Assembly (NCBI RefSeq): GCF_963583255.1
Contig: NC_084819.1
Coordinates: 3,975,501-4,039,500, forward strand
Direction: 5' to 3'
Origin: Pyrus communis
Taxonomy: Eukaryota; Streptophyta; Magnoliopsida; Rosales; Rosaceae
Length of the DNA: 64,000 nucleotides
Position numbers and translations under genes: made by a program. Below, one piece after another: positions 34,401-47,592 of this stretch; within the stretch, counting starts at the first letter, position 1, and each line of letters starts with the position of its first letter. The notes under the pieces were generated by a model. The model searched no databases, was not told the DNA's origin, and was given only the letters and a program-made list of their open reading frames with translations.

Positions 34401-36890
34401 GTCATGTCTACTATCCCTTCTTTCCATGCTCTCACTTTTCTTTTTTTTAAATTGGTTTTTTATTCAAAATTGTCTCTGAGTTTGTCCACCATAAATTATT
34501 TTAGTCATTTTGTGAAAGGTCCGTCAATATCATCATTAAATTATCACATCAACGACCACGTGACCACCTTTTTAAGGGTATTTTTGTCAAACCAACCCCT
34601 CTACTTAACGAGTATATTGACATATTTTTCATAGAATGACCAAAATGATTTACAGTAGAATAACTCAGGGACCACTTCCATCGATTTTCATTGTCAAGAA
34701 CCATAGTGAGGATTTATGTGAATCTCACGAATCATTTTGGCCAAAAAAACCTTTAAATTAGGTCTCCTATTTTCAACTTTGGAGAGCTTTATCTTAGCAT
34801 AGATGGGTTCATATCATCGACCAAAATTCATAATCGTTGAATTTAATCATTAAATCCTTAACTAAAAATTCAATAACAATTTATCTACATGTATAACCAG
34901 CTTATTCTAGAATTTTCACCCATTATATATTGCCTTAAAAGAAGTAAATTCTTAACTATGGCCAATTACTACCTTAAAGCCAACAACTGAAATTATTTCA
35001 TTCCATCAAAAGACTTAGAGATAGTCAAGTCAACAAACCTAATTAAAAGAAAAATCATTCACATGTTTACAAACTTTTTCTTGGTGATGATTGCCATGGG
35101 AGCTTTATCACCTGTACAAATCAAAACCCGTCCACTTGCTCCACCTTTGCCCCAGTTGTAGCCGTGAAGGAGAGGCTGCAAGTACAGTGATATGTGGTTA
35201 CAATTTTTGCCCCAAGAACCAAGTCACCGGTCGCTAGATATGTAGCCGTAGACCTTGTGATGCAATGCCTGTAGCTAGCATGTTTGTTTGTGTGTTCGAG
35301 CGCGTGGAAGGTGAAAATAGGTAGAAACTTCGTCACTGCGAAACATGATGAGCAGCAGGTATTGTCTAGTTAGAACAGAATAAATACTATGCATTTGAAT
35401 TACAACAAAATAAACAAACACTTGTTCCACGTTTTATGTTCTAACTAAACAATTCCGATTGCTCGATAAAAATCCTAACCTAAGTTTTGCTCCTAAAAAA
35501 AGGTGTTGGAAAATTGAATTTTGTGCTTTGCATTTCTAGGTGGAAATTCAAAGCACCAAAATGTGGTGCGGGCGGCTACGCACTTAGCTGGTTTGTACGG
35601 AATGAGTGGATAAGAAGAAATGGAGAGCACTACAGCCTGCATAAATAGTTCCATGTCTTCATCCTGACATGCTATCAATAACTTTCTATCAAAAAAATCC
35701 CGACTTTTCCACACAAATCGTTGGAATAGTTCTGGTATTATTGCACATAAGTAAATCCAGAATTATGAGTTTTAGGTTTTTGTCGCACAGATGTACATGC
35801 ATATAGACGTATGCATATTGCCCATATTATTTAAATTAATACAATGATTTTTTTCTATCTCTATCACCCAAGATAGAGATGGATGGTTACGTCTGAGTTG
35901 GAGCTTTCTGAATCGACATATTTGTTTTTTTTCTTACTGCATTATGGGAACCGTAATATATATACACATACATATTAAAGGAACCAGCTAGTGGATTCAC
36001 TATGACAGTCCACTATTTCGAGGGTCGGAAAGACTCACAGATGCATTTCAGTTTCCCTCTGGCCACGATCGCATGATTCATCAGCACTAAAAATAGAATC
36101 TAGAACAGGCCGTGCAGAATACAGATCTGAAATTCGTCCCTAACCATTGAGTCACCTCGTGGTGATTTAAATGGAAGGTTGATGACCGCATCTAAATTAT
36201 GACATTAATGGCTTAATACAACATTAGCTAGAAAATTATATATGGATTTTCTTAGTGATCTTAAAAGGAAATTATGCAGACCAAATACAAAATATTAATA
36301 AAAACCAGGATTTATTTAGGTATTTTATTTATTTGTGTGTGTGAAGCCAAAACCCCTAGTTACTAGGACTCCATAAATGGTATTCACTTTTTAGATTTGG
36401 ATTCATTAGGGCACACAAAGATTCGGACAGGCATCACACAACGCTCTCAAAGATACGATTTTCTATAGGCTCTTTGTTACCTCATAATTTAACGTTAATT
36501 TTCGTGCCAACATTATAAAACATTCTATCAAAAACATGAGGCGATAGAGATTCCGCAAAAAATCTCACTTTTGAAAGAGACCCCCCTAAAGTTCCTCAAG
36601 ATTGTATGTATTTTTGTTTTGAACTTTTCAGCTAAATGCAGGGTTTGCAGCATCTATTTATATATCTTGATGTCAAGATACTTTCATGCTGCCCATTATT
36701 TTGAGCCAAATGGAGGGTTTGTAGCATTTGTGTCATCACCAATGTTAGGACCACAGAGTAGAGAACATATTCATGAAGAAAGGGGGATACAAATATAACT
36801 GCCCAAACAAAACACTGCCCATCTCTAGATTTTTAAGAAAAGGGAAAAATCTTGCACTGTAGGATTACTTGTCTGATTTTATTGCATTTA
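34401..36890. other. Non-coding region of about 2.5 kb
   Basis: No coding frame with recognisable domains. Contains repeat-like phrases such as GAGTTTGTCCACC...GGGACCACTTCC, but no clear terminal repeats. Confidence 0.45.
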
Positions 36891-36899
36891 AAAATTTAA

Positions 36900-37373
36900 G
36901 AGGTGTATCGATTTGCCCCTCTAAACTTGTATAGAGGTGTCAATTTTCTCCCTAAACTTTAATTTTAGCCAATTACCTCTCTGAACTTTTATAATTAACC
37001 AATTTTCCCCATAAACTTTAACTTTAGCCGATTACCCCTCTAAAATATTATAAATAGCCAATTTACCCCCCTAGCGTTAAGATTTTAAATTTTTCATCCA
37101 TCCAATTTTCCATTCTTTTGGCCCCAATACATTGTCATGTGTTGTCCGCATAATCAAAATGGATAAAAATTTGAATGGATGAATTTTTTTTAAATCTAGC
37201 GTTAGGAGGAAAATTGGCTATTTATAAAAATTCAGGAGGTAATCAACTAAAATTAAAGTTTAAGGAGGAATTGGCTAATTATAAAAGTTTGAAGGAGTAA
37301 TCGGCTAAAATTAAAGTTCAGGAGGAAATTGGCACCTCTATACAAGTTTAGGGGACAAATCGACAAATATGCC
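36900..37373. mobile_element. Mutator-type foldback element with 9-bp target-site duplication
   Basis: AAAATTTAA lies on both sides (36891-36899 and 37374-37382). Long inverted arms (about 36900-37090 and 37185-37373) share TCGATTTG, CTAAACTTGTATAGAGGTG and AAACTTTAATTTTAGCC. The arms themselves contain repeated AAACTTTAA(T/C)TTTAGCC modules. Non-coding. Confidence 0.87.
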
Positions 37374-37382
37374 AAAATTTAA

Positions 37383-37873
37383 TGTGAATATTTTTGTTTT
37401 CTATAACATTTCCACAGCAGTTTTACTGAGCTACAGCATCAACAAATATGGAATGGAACCAAAGGAATGAAACTGCGCTTCGAGCAAATGTTGATTGGTA
37501 TAAAACCAAAGTTGTAAACCTACAAACATAAAACTAAACACAATTCACTTTGTTGGATCAAGACGGTTAATCAAAGTCTTCACCCCAAAAAGAAGTTGAG
37601 AAAGACAGTTTATATCTTCACCAATAGCCGTAAACATATTCACCCGGTCGCTCAATGACAATGAACCTACTTGGGAGAGCAATTTCTGAAGGCATTCAGT
37701 TGTGACTCTACCGATGCTTTGGTTTCGTTTTGTAAACGGCCAAAAGAAAATTGCTTTCGAAGGTCACAAATTGCCACTTACATGTTGAGCTTGAATTTAT
37801 CAATGTAATGAAGCTTGTTTTTCTTTCACGACTTCCAGCATTCGATGAAGCTTCTTGAGGCTCTACCTTAGTA
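37383..37873. other. 3' flank of the transporter gene
   Basis: No coding signal; likely includes the 3' untranslated region of the minus-strand transporter. Confidence 0.45.
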
Positions 37874-40839
37874 TCACCGTTGATCTCTTAGAAGTGGCTG
37901 TGATGCAGGAGCTGCAGAAGGAAATAATCCCAGTAAGTACAATATGGAATGAAAATGTATTGGTCACTTTAGCAAGGACTGCACATATGAATTCTAGTCA
38001 CCCAAGAACGAACTATTTACGTCTATGATCACCTGACATCGAGGTCCCGCATGAAGGGTTGAGTTGAGCATAACTTTATATACAGTTTAGGCCTCTCTAC
38101 GGATAACTTAAGTATCGTGCTACATTAACTTGTGAAACATTTTGTTTTTTATATTTCACAAAATGGATGGAATTGATTACACATACCATCCAATCATTCT
38201 ATATTATTAGTATTGGCTGGGGAAAGGAAGATGCGCAGAAGTTCCTTTTTAAGCAAATATTAAGGGAACAATGCAAAAGAGTAAAGAATTACCTCCAAAA
38301 CTTTGCTGCCCGCTGGATACAGGTACTGGTTTGCACATCTTCTCAGAAATTTCAGCTATAACCAAACGTGATAAAAGAAGCGTCGCAATAAGAGCACAAA
38401 TCATTAACATCAGAAATACTGCATCCCATTCCTTCGTTGAAAGGAAACCAGAAAGAAGAGGGCCAAAAGCTGCACCAACTGATCCAGTACCATCAATTAT
38501 GGCGGTAACTGTTGCCAGTGCTCGAGAATCCCCTCTAAGGGAACTGTGCGTTCCAAGGTCTGCAGAAACTGCGGTGGTGATAAGTGCATAGGGTCCATTA
38601 ATAAACAAGCCAGCAACCATCATAAGTGTAATGTTGACATTGTTTGAAATGCTGCCATATTTTCGATATAATAGCATTGCCGGAATTGCAAATGACATGA
38701 AGCCGGCTGCCGAAGTAGCTCGGGCATTAAGATTATCAGATATGTAGCCAGCGAGGATTCCACCAACTATGCCTCCTACAGCGAACAAAGTGGAGAGGTT
38801 TCCAGCAGATTTCACAGAAACATACTCGCCTCCTATTTCTGCAAAAGCATAAGAGGGAACAAGATGAGGAACATAATATCAGATGCATGAACACGATTTA
38901 AAATAATACCTCAAAAAAAAAAAAAAAAAAAAAAGATGTGACTTTGCTGTCACCTCGCCAGTATGAACATAGTTGCAATGTGATATAACATCAGACTACA
39001 AAGAGTAATAAATTTCCAATAGCGATGTAAAACAACAACACATACTAACAGGTAATGACGTGACATGTGAATAAGTTTCTAATGTACTTTACCATCTAGG
39101 CATCCACAAAAGAACAGATGCACTCATGCATGGGACCAGCATAAATAACTAGGCACGAATGAGAGCAATATCCACATTAGCAGCCTCATCAAAAGACATG
39201 TTTCCTCTGTTGTTACTAGTACTCAAACAGTGTTGAAAACCATATGAACCAGGCAAAGATAGACTTATAGCCACGATAAAATTGTGCAGGCTACTAGGAC
39301 TCCTTATTTGAGGACATGATATATTTGTCAGACAAATACCCTCCCTCCCTTACAGCTCCATCCTATACGTGGAAAGGAAGAGAAATACAGACAGAAAGAG
39401 ACATATAAGTGCAGCCTTGTCCACACCTTGCAAAACAACAAAATGGTGGGTAATGGAAATTGGAGGCTTCAAACCCAAGTCCTTCTGCAAACCAGAGTTA
39501 TATGCCATTTTATGCAATTAATAGACCCCAAAAGCTTAAATTGTTATACAATAGGACATTAATCTATATCAGATAAGAAAGTTAACATACACAACTGCAT
39601 AGATCAGAAAGATGGAGACACAAGATGCTCGATCTATGAGCATTGAGAAGCCTTTGACAACAAAGTGAAAGTAATGTGAACTCTATCAACTCATAAGGAA
39701 GTTTATTTTGCGCTTGTAGTATAACAGAGAAGCCCTTCTCTTCTCTCTTCTGCCAATATATTCTTGAGTATAAAATTATAAATAACAACCCCTGATACTG
39801 TTATAATTATAATTTTCTTGTTCCGGATTTAAATAATGAAGCACTTATGATAAAAAGAAATACAGAAATGTGTAGGCCACAAGCTTTGAGAAGAAGAGGC
39901 ACAATGCAAAGGGTATAACTCCTGGTATCATACAAGCTTCAATAAGTCCAATACCTGTCCTACTCACAGACCCAATTCAGAGAATAGTTTTTGTTTCACC
40001 GTTTACCATAAATCCTTTTTTCATATTAGCTTCTTCATCATCAGGCACTGCCTCCAAATTAGAAGCTGAATTTGGTGGGAAAGAAGATCCAATATCTTCA
40101 GGATAAGCAGCCAAGAAGAAGAAAACGATTACGCCTCCAACTGCTATAAAAGCACCTGGAACAACAAAGCACCAACCCCACCCATAATCCAGAACACTAG
40201 CAGCAAGAAGTGAATCACTTATATTCCCAACTGAAGTATGCGCATTCCATATGCCCATTATCAAACCCCTCTTTCCGTTTCCAAACCAATTAGAAGGCCA
40301 ACCGGTTGCTTGGAACAACCCGGCAATCATTTGCATCCCAAGATAGAAACCAAACACATGGATATTCAAAAAGTATCCCATCCCAAACAAGGCAACAAAA
40401 ATGCCACTCCCAATCATCCCGGTCGTCAAGAACAATCGGAGGTCCAATGTATCTCCCAAATGGCCAGCAACATACATTCCCAAAGAGTAACATGCAAGAA
40501 ATGCAGGATAAATCTCCCCCACTTTCGAAGTCCCGTCCGTTCCATTAAAGGGGGACCAACCCTTGTGTAACCTATAATTCTCATTGCCCCCAAACTCTCT
40601 CTTGACAAAGACTTTACCAAACAAGGGTCCAAACCATTGCCTCTATGGGGATCAGGATACAAAACACTTTTAACCATACCGCTCGTTTTTCTAGATGCAT
40701 GGTAACATGTATAAGCTATGAAAGTAACAAGCAAAATTACATATCTATATGTAGAAAGACTCCAATCTTTGCCTCTAATGCTTCTAATCAGCAAAACCCC
40801 AGGTGGGATTCCTCGCATTGTATCAGAATTCTGAGACAT
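37874..40839 (-). pseudogene. Glycerol-3-phosphate/sugar-phosphate transporter (MFS, SLC37-like), disrupted
   Basis: Exon 1 runs from ATG 40839 to about 39848, exon 2 is 38838-38293 and exon 3 is 37911-37874 (ends PASQPLLRDQR), with GT..AG borders and matching phases for introns 2. It matches plant glycerol-3-phosphate permeases: WSLSTYRYVILLVTFIAYTCYHASRK (first membrane segment), GMYVAGHLGDTLDLRLFLTTGM, GLIMGIWNAHTSVGN, SAGNLSTLF.VGGIVGG and [20 protein letters not shown]. Lesions: about 4 bp missing near 40622 (frameshift after GNGLDP), about 18 bp missing near 40290 (six residues lost between GWPS and NWFG), TGA at 39977-39979, and about 9 bp missing plus TAA at 39845-39847. The family uses about twelve membrane segments and needs both halves, so this copy should be non-functional, if the sequence is error-free. 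Confidence 0.85.
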
Positions 40840-40971
40840 TTTCACAATCCCACAAAATCATAACAAAATTTCCTCACGAAACCTTCATATCACATCCATT
40901 TTTCAAATTCAAAAACTACCCAGAACGCAAAACCGCAGGTTTCATGCGTCAAAATATCAGAGGAAAAGCTT

Positions 40972-40972
<1 letters not shown>

Positions 40973-41016
<44 letters not shown>
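40973..41016. repeat. (AG)n microsatellite in the transporter leader
   Basis: About 22 AG units; on the transporter strand a CT-rich leader about 140 bp upstream of the ATG. Confidence 0.95.
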
Positions 41017-41020
<4 letters not shown>

Positions 41021-43880
41021 AGACCTTGTTGAATTGACGAAGAAGAGCTGAGGCCTTAAGAGGCCAAAAGTTCAGGCTTGCATAGCTGAGGGGATGAGAG
41101 GGAAAGCGTAGAGGGCGGGGAGGTAGTGGGAGGACACGTGGCGAGATAGGAGTAATGGAAACTGGTTTTGCTCATTGCTGTGCTTGGGCGCCACGTCTTC
41201 TTTCCAGAATCTCCGAAACCGTTGTGTATGGTTTGTAGAAGGGCTTGGCTGCTTCAGATGGAGGAGTAGTTCCTCCATTAAGTTCTAACTCATTTAATGG
41301 TCGATTTTTAGAACATTTTGTTTATGATTGTAGTAGTTCATATTATATATCACTCTGTAAAGATTATATCTTTATAAATTCAATTAAAATTAAGATTGTT
41401 TGGTCAATCAATTGTACCAAATAGATAAACGGTTGGTAATACATTTGCTAAAATCAATCCATCTATTTTTATACTATTCGATGACCAAACAATCTCATAT
41501 TTAATTGATTTTTGCAAAGATAGTCTTTGCTAGTAATTTATAATATGAATGGTTATGATCTAAGTATGAAGTTTCATGAATCGACTAGATAGTAAATTGA
41601 GAAGGAACTCATTCTCATTTATTGACCCTTTAATGTATGACGTTCTTTTGATTTGTGCCGTTTAGTTTCAATTTGGTTATGAGTCTTTCGTAAACATCTT
41701 TCAAATTTGTTACATTCGTAGCTCGGGGAAGGATTTTCCCAGAAATTTGGAAGCTTGGAACAGTGACCATTTAGCTCATTTCAGAGGATTTTTCCGGTCA
41801 TCTCGGTGACGTTTGGCCCTCAAAACTAGTATAGCCTTGTTCATTACATTTCTAGCTTCAAGTTAGTTTTTGAATCATTGAATTTGGTTAAGATATTTTT
41901 GTCGCCTAATGAGGCGAGGCTAAAATATTTTTGTCGCCTAATGAGGTGAGGCTAAAATATTTTTGATTTCCAACAACACTGATATTGTCTCCAACTTAGT
42001 AATTACCACTTGCACAATCCATCAGGTGTGGGGTTTTATCACAAAAGATCTCGGTATTAGTTAGAGTGGGATTAGGATATTTAAACTATTATTCTCTTTT
42101 TGTATAGCCGATATGAGACTCAACATGTACAAAATCAAAAAGGACACATTAAAACATAAACCTTTGACTCTTGATATCACTTGAAAAGAAATATGGAGAT
42201 TCTACATGAGATTTCTAGTGACTAGCATTCATGTACAATCAAAATAATCATAAATAGAAAAATAAATCAAAGCTATATTCGTGCAAAACCCCTTCAAGAA
42301 GCATATATTTAGTTTTGGTGCGATAAATAATTGTATTGTGGAACAAAGAGAACGATTTGGATCTAGACTTCAATCCAATCCAAGAGTTTCACCAACTTCT
42401 TTGCTCCTTGAACTCATTCCTCCTAACTTCCTCCACCTTGAATCTTCTTGGATCCCCTTAAGCTACCAAAGTAGATAGCCTCTAAACATCCACACCAACT
42501 AGTGTAGTGAGATATATGCTAGAAATAACAAACGAGAAAATAAGAGACTAATATCTTCTATGTAAGGTGGCCGACCTTGTGTGTAGGGAGGGAGGTGGAT
42601 TATCTTCTTTGCTGTATGAAATGCACACAAAAAACCCTCACTCAAAAATCCCTTAGTATTCCCTTTTTATAGCGAAAGAGAGGTCAAACATTTGTGATTT
42701 TCTCCCTCGCACTCTAGCACACTAGAATCGGCTATACACGGATTGGGCTTTGCTTTGGGCCTTTCTCACTTTAAGTCATCTTATGCCTATATTAAAAGGC
42801 CAATTGGTTTAGGCCCAATGGGCCTGATAGAACCCAAACTACTTTTAAGCCCAAAAGTGAAGTTTTATCGCTTGTATGATTAATTTGGACTTTCTTATTA
42901 GTCATATGACTTAATTAATTTCATCATTCTTTAATTATCTCATTACACAAAGCGTATTAGTGTATGGTCGATTTAAGTTCTAATTAGCGGGGCAGTGACA
43001 TAGTTACTACTTTGTATAATCACATAGTGAATTGAAGTCTACTTTATTCTCCTTTACATTGATGATTGCAAGATTAATGATCAAGGGGCTCCCATAAGCT
43101 ATGAGTGACATTTAATCACGTGTCATGGGCTACCCATGCTAATGTAGTATTTTTTGGAGAACCTATTCAGTTGGAATTACAATGTAACTCAATCATTCTC
43201 TAAGTCAATACTTCCAATCACATTACTAGAGAATGAATACTTTATGTCAATTCGTTAGTATGATCATCCTGACTTATATGATTCAATTGAGACGTGTAGG
43301 AATGCCTTCCTTTAATACACTTGATACTTTAGTCGAAAATTTTTGAATCATATTTTGTAGAATTCTGCCTCTCTTACTGAGGGTTAGGGATTCCATGTTG
43401 AACATTCAAATGTCTTCGAGAATAAGTTAGTGACTCCAATAATATGTAGAACGTATCAAAGATGGGATGTGGTCATGTCTCTTTGTCAATTGATCAGCAA
43501 TGTATCCCTAAGACAACTATGATATCTCAGGTCAAATGATTACTTGCATAATTCAAACTTGTAGAGTTGCTTGCTTGACATGTATGTAGAATTTCATGCA
43601 ATTACTCTCATTTGATTGTGTTCAACGAACTCATTCTCTATAATTAGCACCTACATACTTGCCTCAATGTCCCTACACAAATAGTTTGAGACCATCCATC
43701 CTTCCTATGAAGCAGACATAGTATGTACCTATCACCGCAGATTAAATTGGGACGGGGCAGGGAAGCCGTTACCCTTTGGGAGTGGGGATGGTGAATCCTT
43801 GATTTGAAATTTACGAGTACGAAGGAAAAATCCTAATGGGAATGCAAACGATAAATGGAATCTAATGTAAACATTTTTTC
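41017..43880. other. Non-coding region of about 2.9 kb with repeats
   Basis: No gene recognised. Contains the small MITE at 41376-41509 and a 33-bp tandem repeat (ATATTTTTGTCGCCTAATGAGG) near 41890-41960. The 42480-43750 part reads like an LTR-element non-coding region, but I cannot classify it. Confidence 0.4.
41376..41509. mobile_element. Small MITE
   Basis: CAATTAAAATTAAGATTGTTTGGTC at the left is matched by GACCAAACAATCTCATATTTAATTG at the right, closing about 130 bp. Confidence 0.7.
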
Positions 43881-43888
43881 TTAGTCAT

Positions 43889-43939
43889 TAGGCCCGGCCC
43901 AGGCCCAGTGCCACAGGGGCAGTTGTCCAGGGCACCAAA

Positions 43940-43986
<47 letters not shown>

Positions 43987-46900
43987 CAAATAACTAAGTA
44001 TAAAAAATAAAAAAAAATGTTTACAACTCAAATAGGGGCTGGAGGGCGAGCCCAAAAGGCAACAAAAGGGCCCAGCCGCAGATTATAAAGAAAAAACAAA
44101 AACAAAACATAACATAACAAGGACCACTCAGTCCCAATTAACCCTAATACTTTCAACCTTTCCCGATTCCCCACCCCTCCTTTGTTCCCTACTTCCCCCA
44201 CTTCCCTTCTGTCGTCCCCTGACTTTCCCTTTTCTTTTTATCAATTCATCGGTTGTTGCAAGCTTTATTGTTTTGGTGTTTCCTCTTGAGTTGGCAACTC
44301 AAGTCAACTCTCTCAACTGCAAGTGTAAGCTGCTGCACGCAGCTAGACAGGCAAGGCCACAGGGCAATCCTCCACACTCCTCAGCTCAGCGCCAAGTCAT
44401 TCACCATTGGCATTGGTTGCAAGTGCATTCACTCACCACCAACCCTTTTGAGTTTTGAGGTAAACTAATTTTTAAAATTTGAATTATCAATTTATAATTT
44501 AATATAAAATTTTGCAATGCAACATAGAATTATATAATAAATTGATAATTGATGTATAGAATTGTTGTTGTTGATGAATTGAATTCTTGACTAATTGAAT
44601 TATTTGATTTCATTTCAAACCCAATTTTTAGGTTCAATTTTTATAATATGTTCGACTATGTGTTAGTTTTTTTTATAATATATTAATATATAATGTGTTG
44701 GAATGATAATTTTGATAGGAAATTTTTGTTATATTATGTGTAGGTAATTTTTGCAAACAAATTATCCAAGTCATGTCTTTTAGGAAACAACTCTCTGGTA
44801 ATATGAAAAGGAACAAAAAGGCAAAGGATAACGAAATTGCCGAAAGTTTAAGAGGATCTCTTAATAAATTTTTCTCTACAAAGAATGAGTTAGTTGAAAA
44901 TTTGAGAGAAAATGATGTTGATGAAGAACCACAAAATGTTGTTGGGGAGTCTCATGAGCATGAAAATGGTAGTGATTTAGAAGAAAATGTTGGTGATGAG
45001 TCTCAATACCATGAAAATGGTGGTGATGTGGATTTAAATGTTGATAATGATCATATTGGTGTAGAGGAAAATATTGAATCTCCAGAACCTATTTTCCATT
45101 TAAACATTTATGATCCAAGAGTTTGAGATGGTCTTAATGCAGAATCGAGAGACTTACTTGTACAAAACGGGCCAATTCGAGAAACTAATCTTACTTATCC
45201 TAAAGACAAACTCTCTAGAAAATTTTCCTCACACTACAATGATCAAAAATTACCAACGGGTGAAATTTATGATAGGAAATGGCTCGTGTACTCAAAAGAG
45301 TTGGATAAAGTCTTTTGTTTTTGTTGTAAATTGTTTAAAACAATTGCCTCAAAAAGTGAGTTAGCAAAAGATGGAATTAGTGATTGGAGACATCTTGGTG
45401 TGAAGCTTGACCAACATGAAAAGAGTAAAGAGCATCTCACTAATTCGAGAACTTGGGTTGAGTTGAAAAGTAGATTGACAACAAATCAGACAATTGATAA
45501 AGAATTTCAAATGCGAATCAAGAAAGAGACAAATCATTGGAAACAAGTGATGCTTAGAATTATTGCTGTTGTGAAATGTCTTGCCATACGTAATTTAGCA
45601 TTTCGTGGAACAAATGAAAGACCTTATGAAGACTCTAATGGCAACTTCTTAGGTTTACTTGAAATGATTGCGGAGTTTGATCCAATAATGCAAAAACATT
45701 TTCGACTCATTGAGAATAAAGAGATTCATCACCACTATTTGAGCCATAAAATCCAAAATGAGTTAATAGCTACTTTAGCTTCAAAAGTCAAAACCGCAAT
45801 CATTAAAAAAGTAAAAGAAGCCAAATTTTTTTTTGTCATTCTTGATTGTACTCCTGATGCAAGTCATGCGGAACAAATGACTTTAATTTTGAGATGTGTT
45901 GACTTGTCAAGTAGGTCAATAAATATAATGGAATATTTCATGGAGTTTTGAAATGTGGAAGATACATCAGGACAAGAACTTTTAATGAGTTGCAAGATGT
46001 CCTAAAGTCTCTTAATCTTGGTATTGATAATGTGAGAGAACAAGATTATGATAATGGATCTAACATGAGAGGGAAACACCAAGGTGTCCATAAAAGATTG
46101 ATAGACATAAATCCCAGAGCCTTTTACATGCCATGTGGTTCTCATTGTCTTAATTTAATAGTTGGTGATATGGCAAGTTCATATCTTAAAGCAAAATCTT
46201 TTTTTGGAGCATGTCAATGCATATATATGGTGTTTTCCAACTCTACAAAGCGTTAGAATATTTTGCTTGAACATATTGATGGTTTAACTTTGAAGTCATT
46301 GTCAACTACTCGATGAGAAAGTCACATTGAAAGTGTTAAAGCAATTAAATCCCAAGTAGCCCAAGTTAGAAATGCTTTGTTTGCATTGGTGCAAAATTAC
46401 TGAGAATCCCTAATTGAGTAGGGATGCAAAATGTTTAGCATCAGGAGAACTTTGCAGTTTTGATTTTGTATTAAGTTTGGTTATTTGGTATGACATTTTG
46501 TTGAAGATTAACATGGTGAGCAAAAAATTACAATCTAAAGACATGCATCTTGATGTTGCTGTAAAGGCATTGGAAGCACTTGTTACCTTTCTTGAAAACT
46601 ACAGAGAAACTGGTTTTGCTTCTGGCATGTGTGATGCTAAAGAAATTGCACTTGATTCGGAAATTGACCCTGTTTTTCAAACTAAACGTCATAGACCTAG
46701 AAAAAGACATCATGATGAAGTTGATGGTAATGAGAGGGAACAACAGTTTGCTGAAGAATCATTTAGAACGAATTATTTTCTTGTTATAGTGGATATTGCT
46801 CTTTCACAACTGAAACACAAGTTTGAACAGTTAAAGGCTTTTGAATCTATTTTTGGCTTCTTGTTTGATGCACCAAAGTTAATTTCATTGGATGATCAAC

Positions 46901-47584
46901 AACTAAAAGAAAATTGTATGAATCATGAAGCACATTTGAAACATGGAAATACCATGGATGTAGATGGAGCCGACTTATGTTCTGAATTACAGGTGTTGCA
47001 AAATGATGTTACCTGAAGAAGCATTTCTCTCTAATAACCCTTGGACATCCATGGAAATAGGAAACTTTGTAAAAGAAACTCACATGTGTCCGAATGTCTT
47101 GATTGCTTATCGTGTACTGTTGACTGTACCTATGACCGTGGCATCTGCAGAAAGAAGTTTTTCAAAATTGAAATTATTAAAATCTTACTTGCAGACCACT
47201 ATGACTCAAGATAGGCTAAATGGATTAGCAATCTTATGCATTGAAAATGATGAGATTGAAGACTTAGAGTATGATGATATAATTGATGATTTTGCTTCAA
47301 AAATGTAAGAAGACAATTTCTTAAAGGTTGAAATTTCAAGGAACTTTACTAGGAATGGTTGTGTATGATTGTATTTTTGATTGTCGGGGTTTAGGTACTA
47401 TGTCCCCCCCCCCCCGTTGAATATTTTCTCAAGTAATATAATTTGGGCATGAGAGCCTAACCCTCCAGCTTCGACCGGGTTCCAGCCCTCATTAAATATT
47501 TTTTTTAAACATATGTTTCCATATTAAAAAATGGCACATTTTGAGCTTTCGCACTGGGCATCCAAAAACTCACGACCGACCCTG
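43889..47584 (+). mobile_element. hAT transposon, full length, 8-bp target-site duplication
   Basis: TTAGTCAT flanks it at 43881-43888 and 47585-47592. Ends are TAGGCCCGGCCC and the reverse complement of GGTCGGTCGTGAG-type sequence ending CAGGG, short and imperfect as in hAT. It has a 40-A run (43945-43984) near the left end and a C run (47404-47415) near the right. One decayed transposase gene occupies the centre. Confidence 0.93.
44773..47308 (+). pseudogene. hAT transposase (TTF zinc finger / DUF4371 / hAT C-terminal type)
   Basis: An acidic N-terminal region (44773-45100) is followed by a TTF-type zinc-finger stretch (KWLVYSKELDKVFCFCCKLF), then a DUF4371-like core (LAFRGTNERPYEDSNGNFLGLLEM, FFVILDCTPDASHAEQMTLILRCVD, YMPCGSHCLNLIVGDMA) and the hAT dimerisation region ([37 protein letters not shown]). 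Stops at 45124-45126, 45949-45951, 46254-46256 and 46314-46316 and frameshifts near 45981, 46400 and 46990 break it. Three of the four stops fall where relatives carry tryptophan. No function is expected, although the element ends are preserved and could be moved by a related transposase. Confidence 0.9.
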
Positions 47585-47592
47585 TTAGTCAT

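Noticed and set aside
35121..35714. Two minus-strand frames of 71-73 residues
   Set aside because: No signal peptide, cysteine pattern, domain or splice context that would support a small secreted protein.
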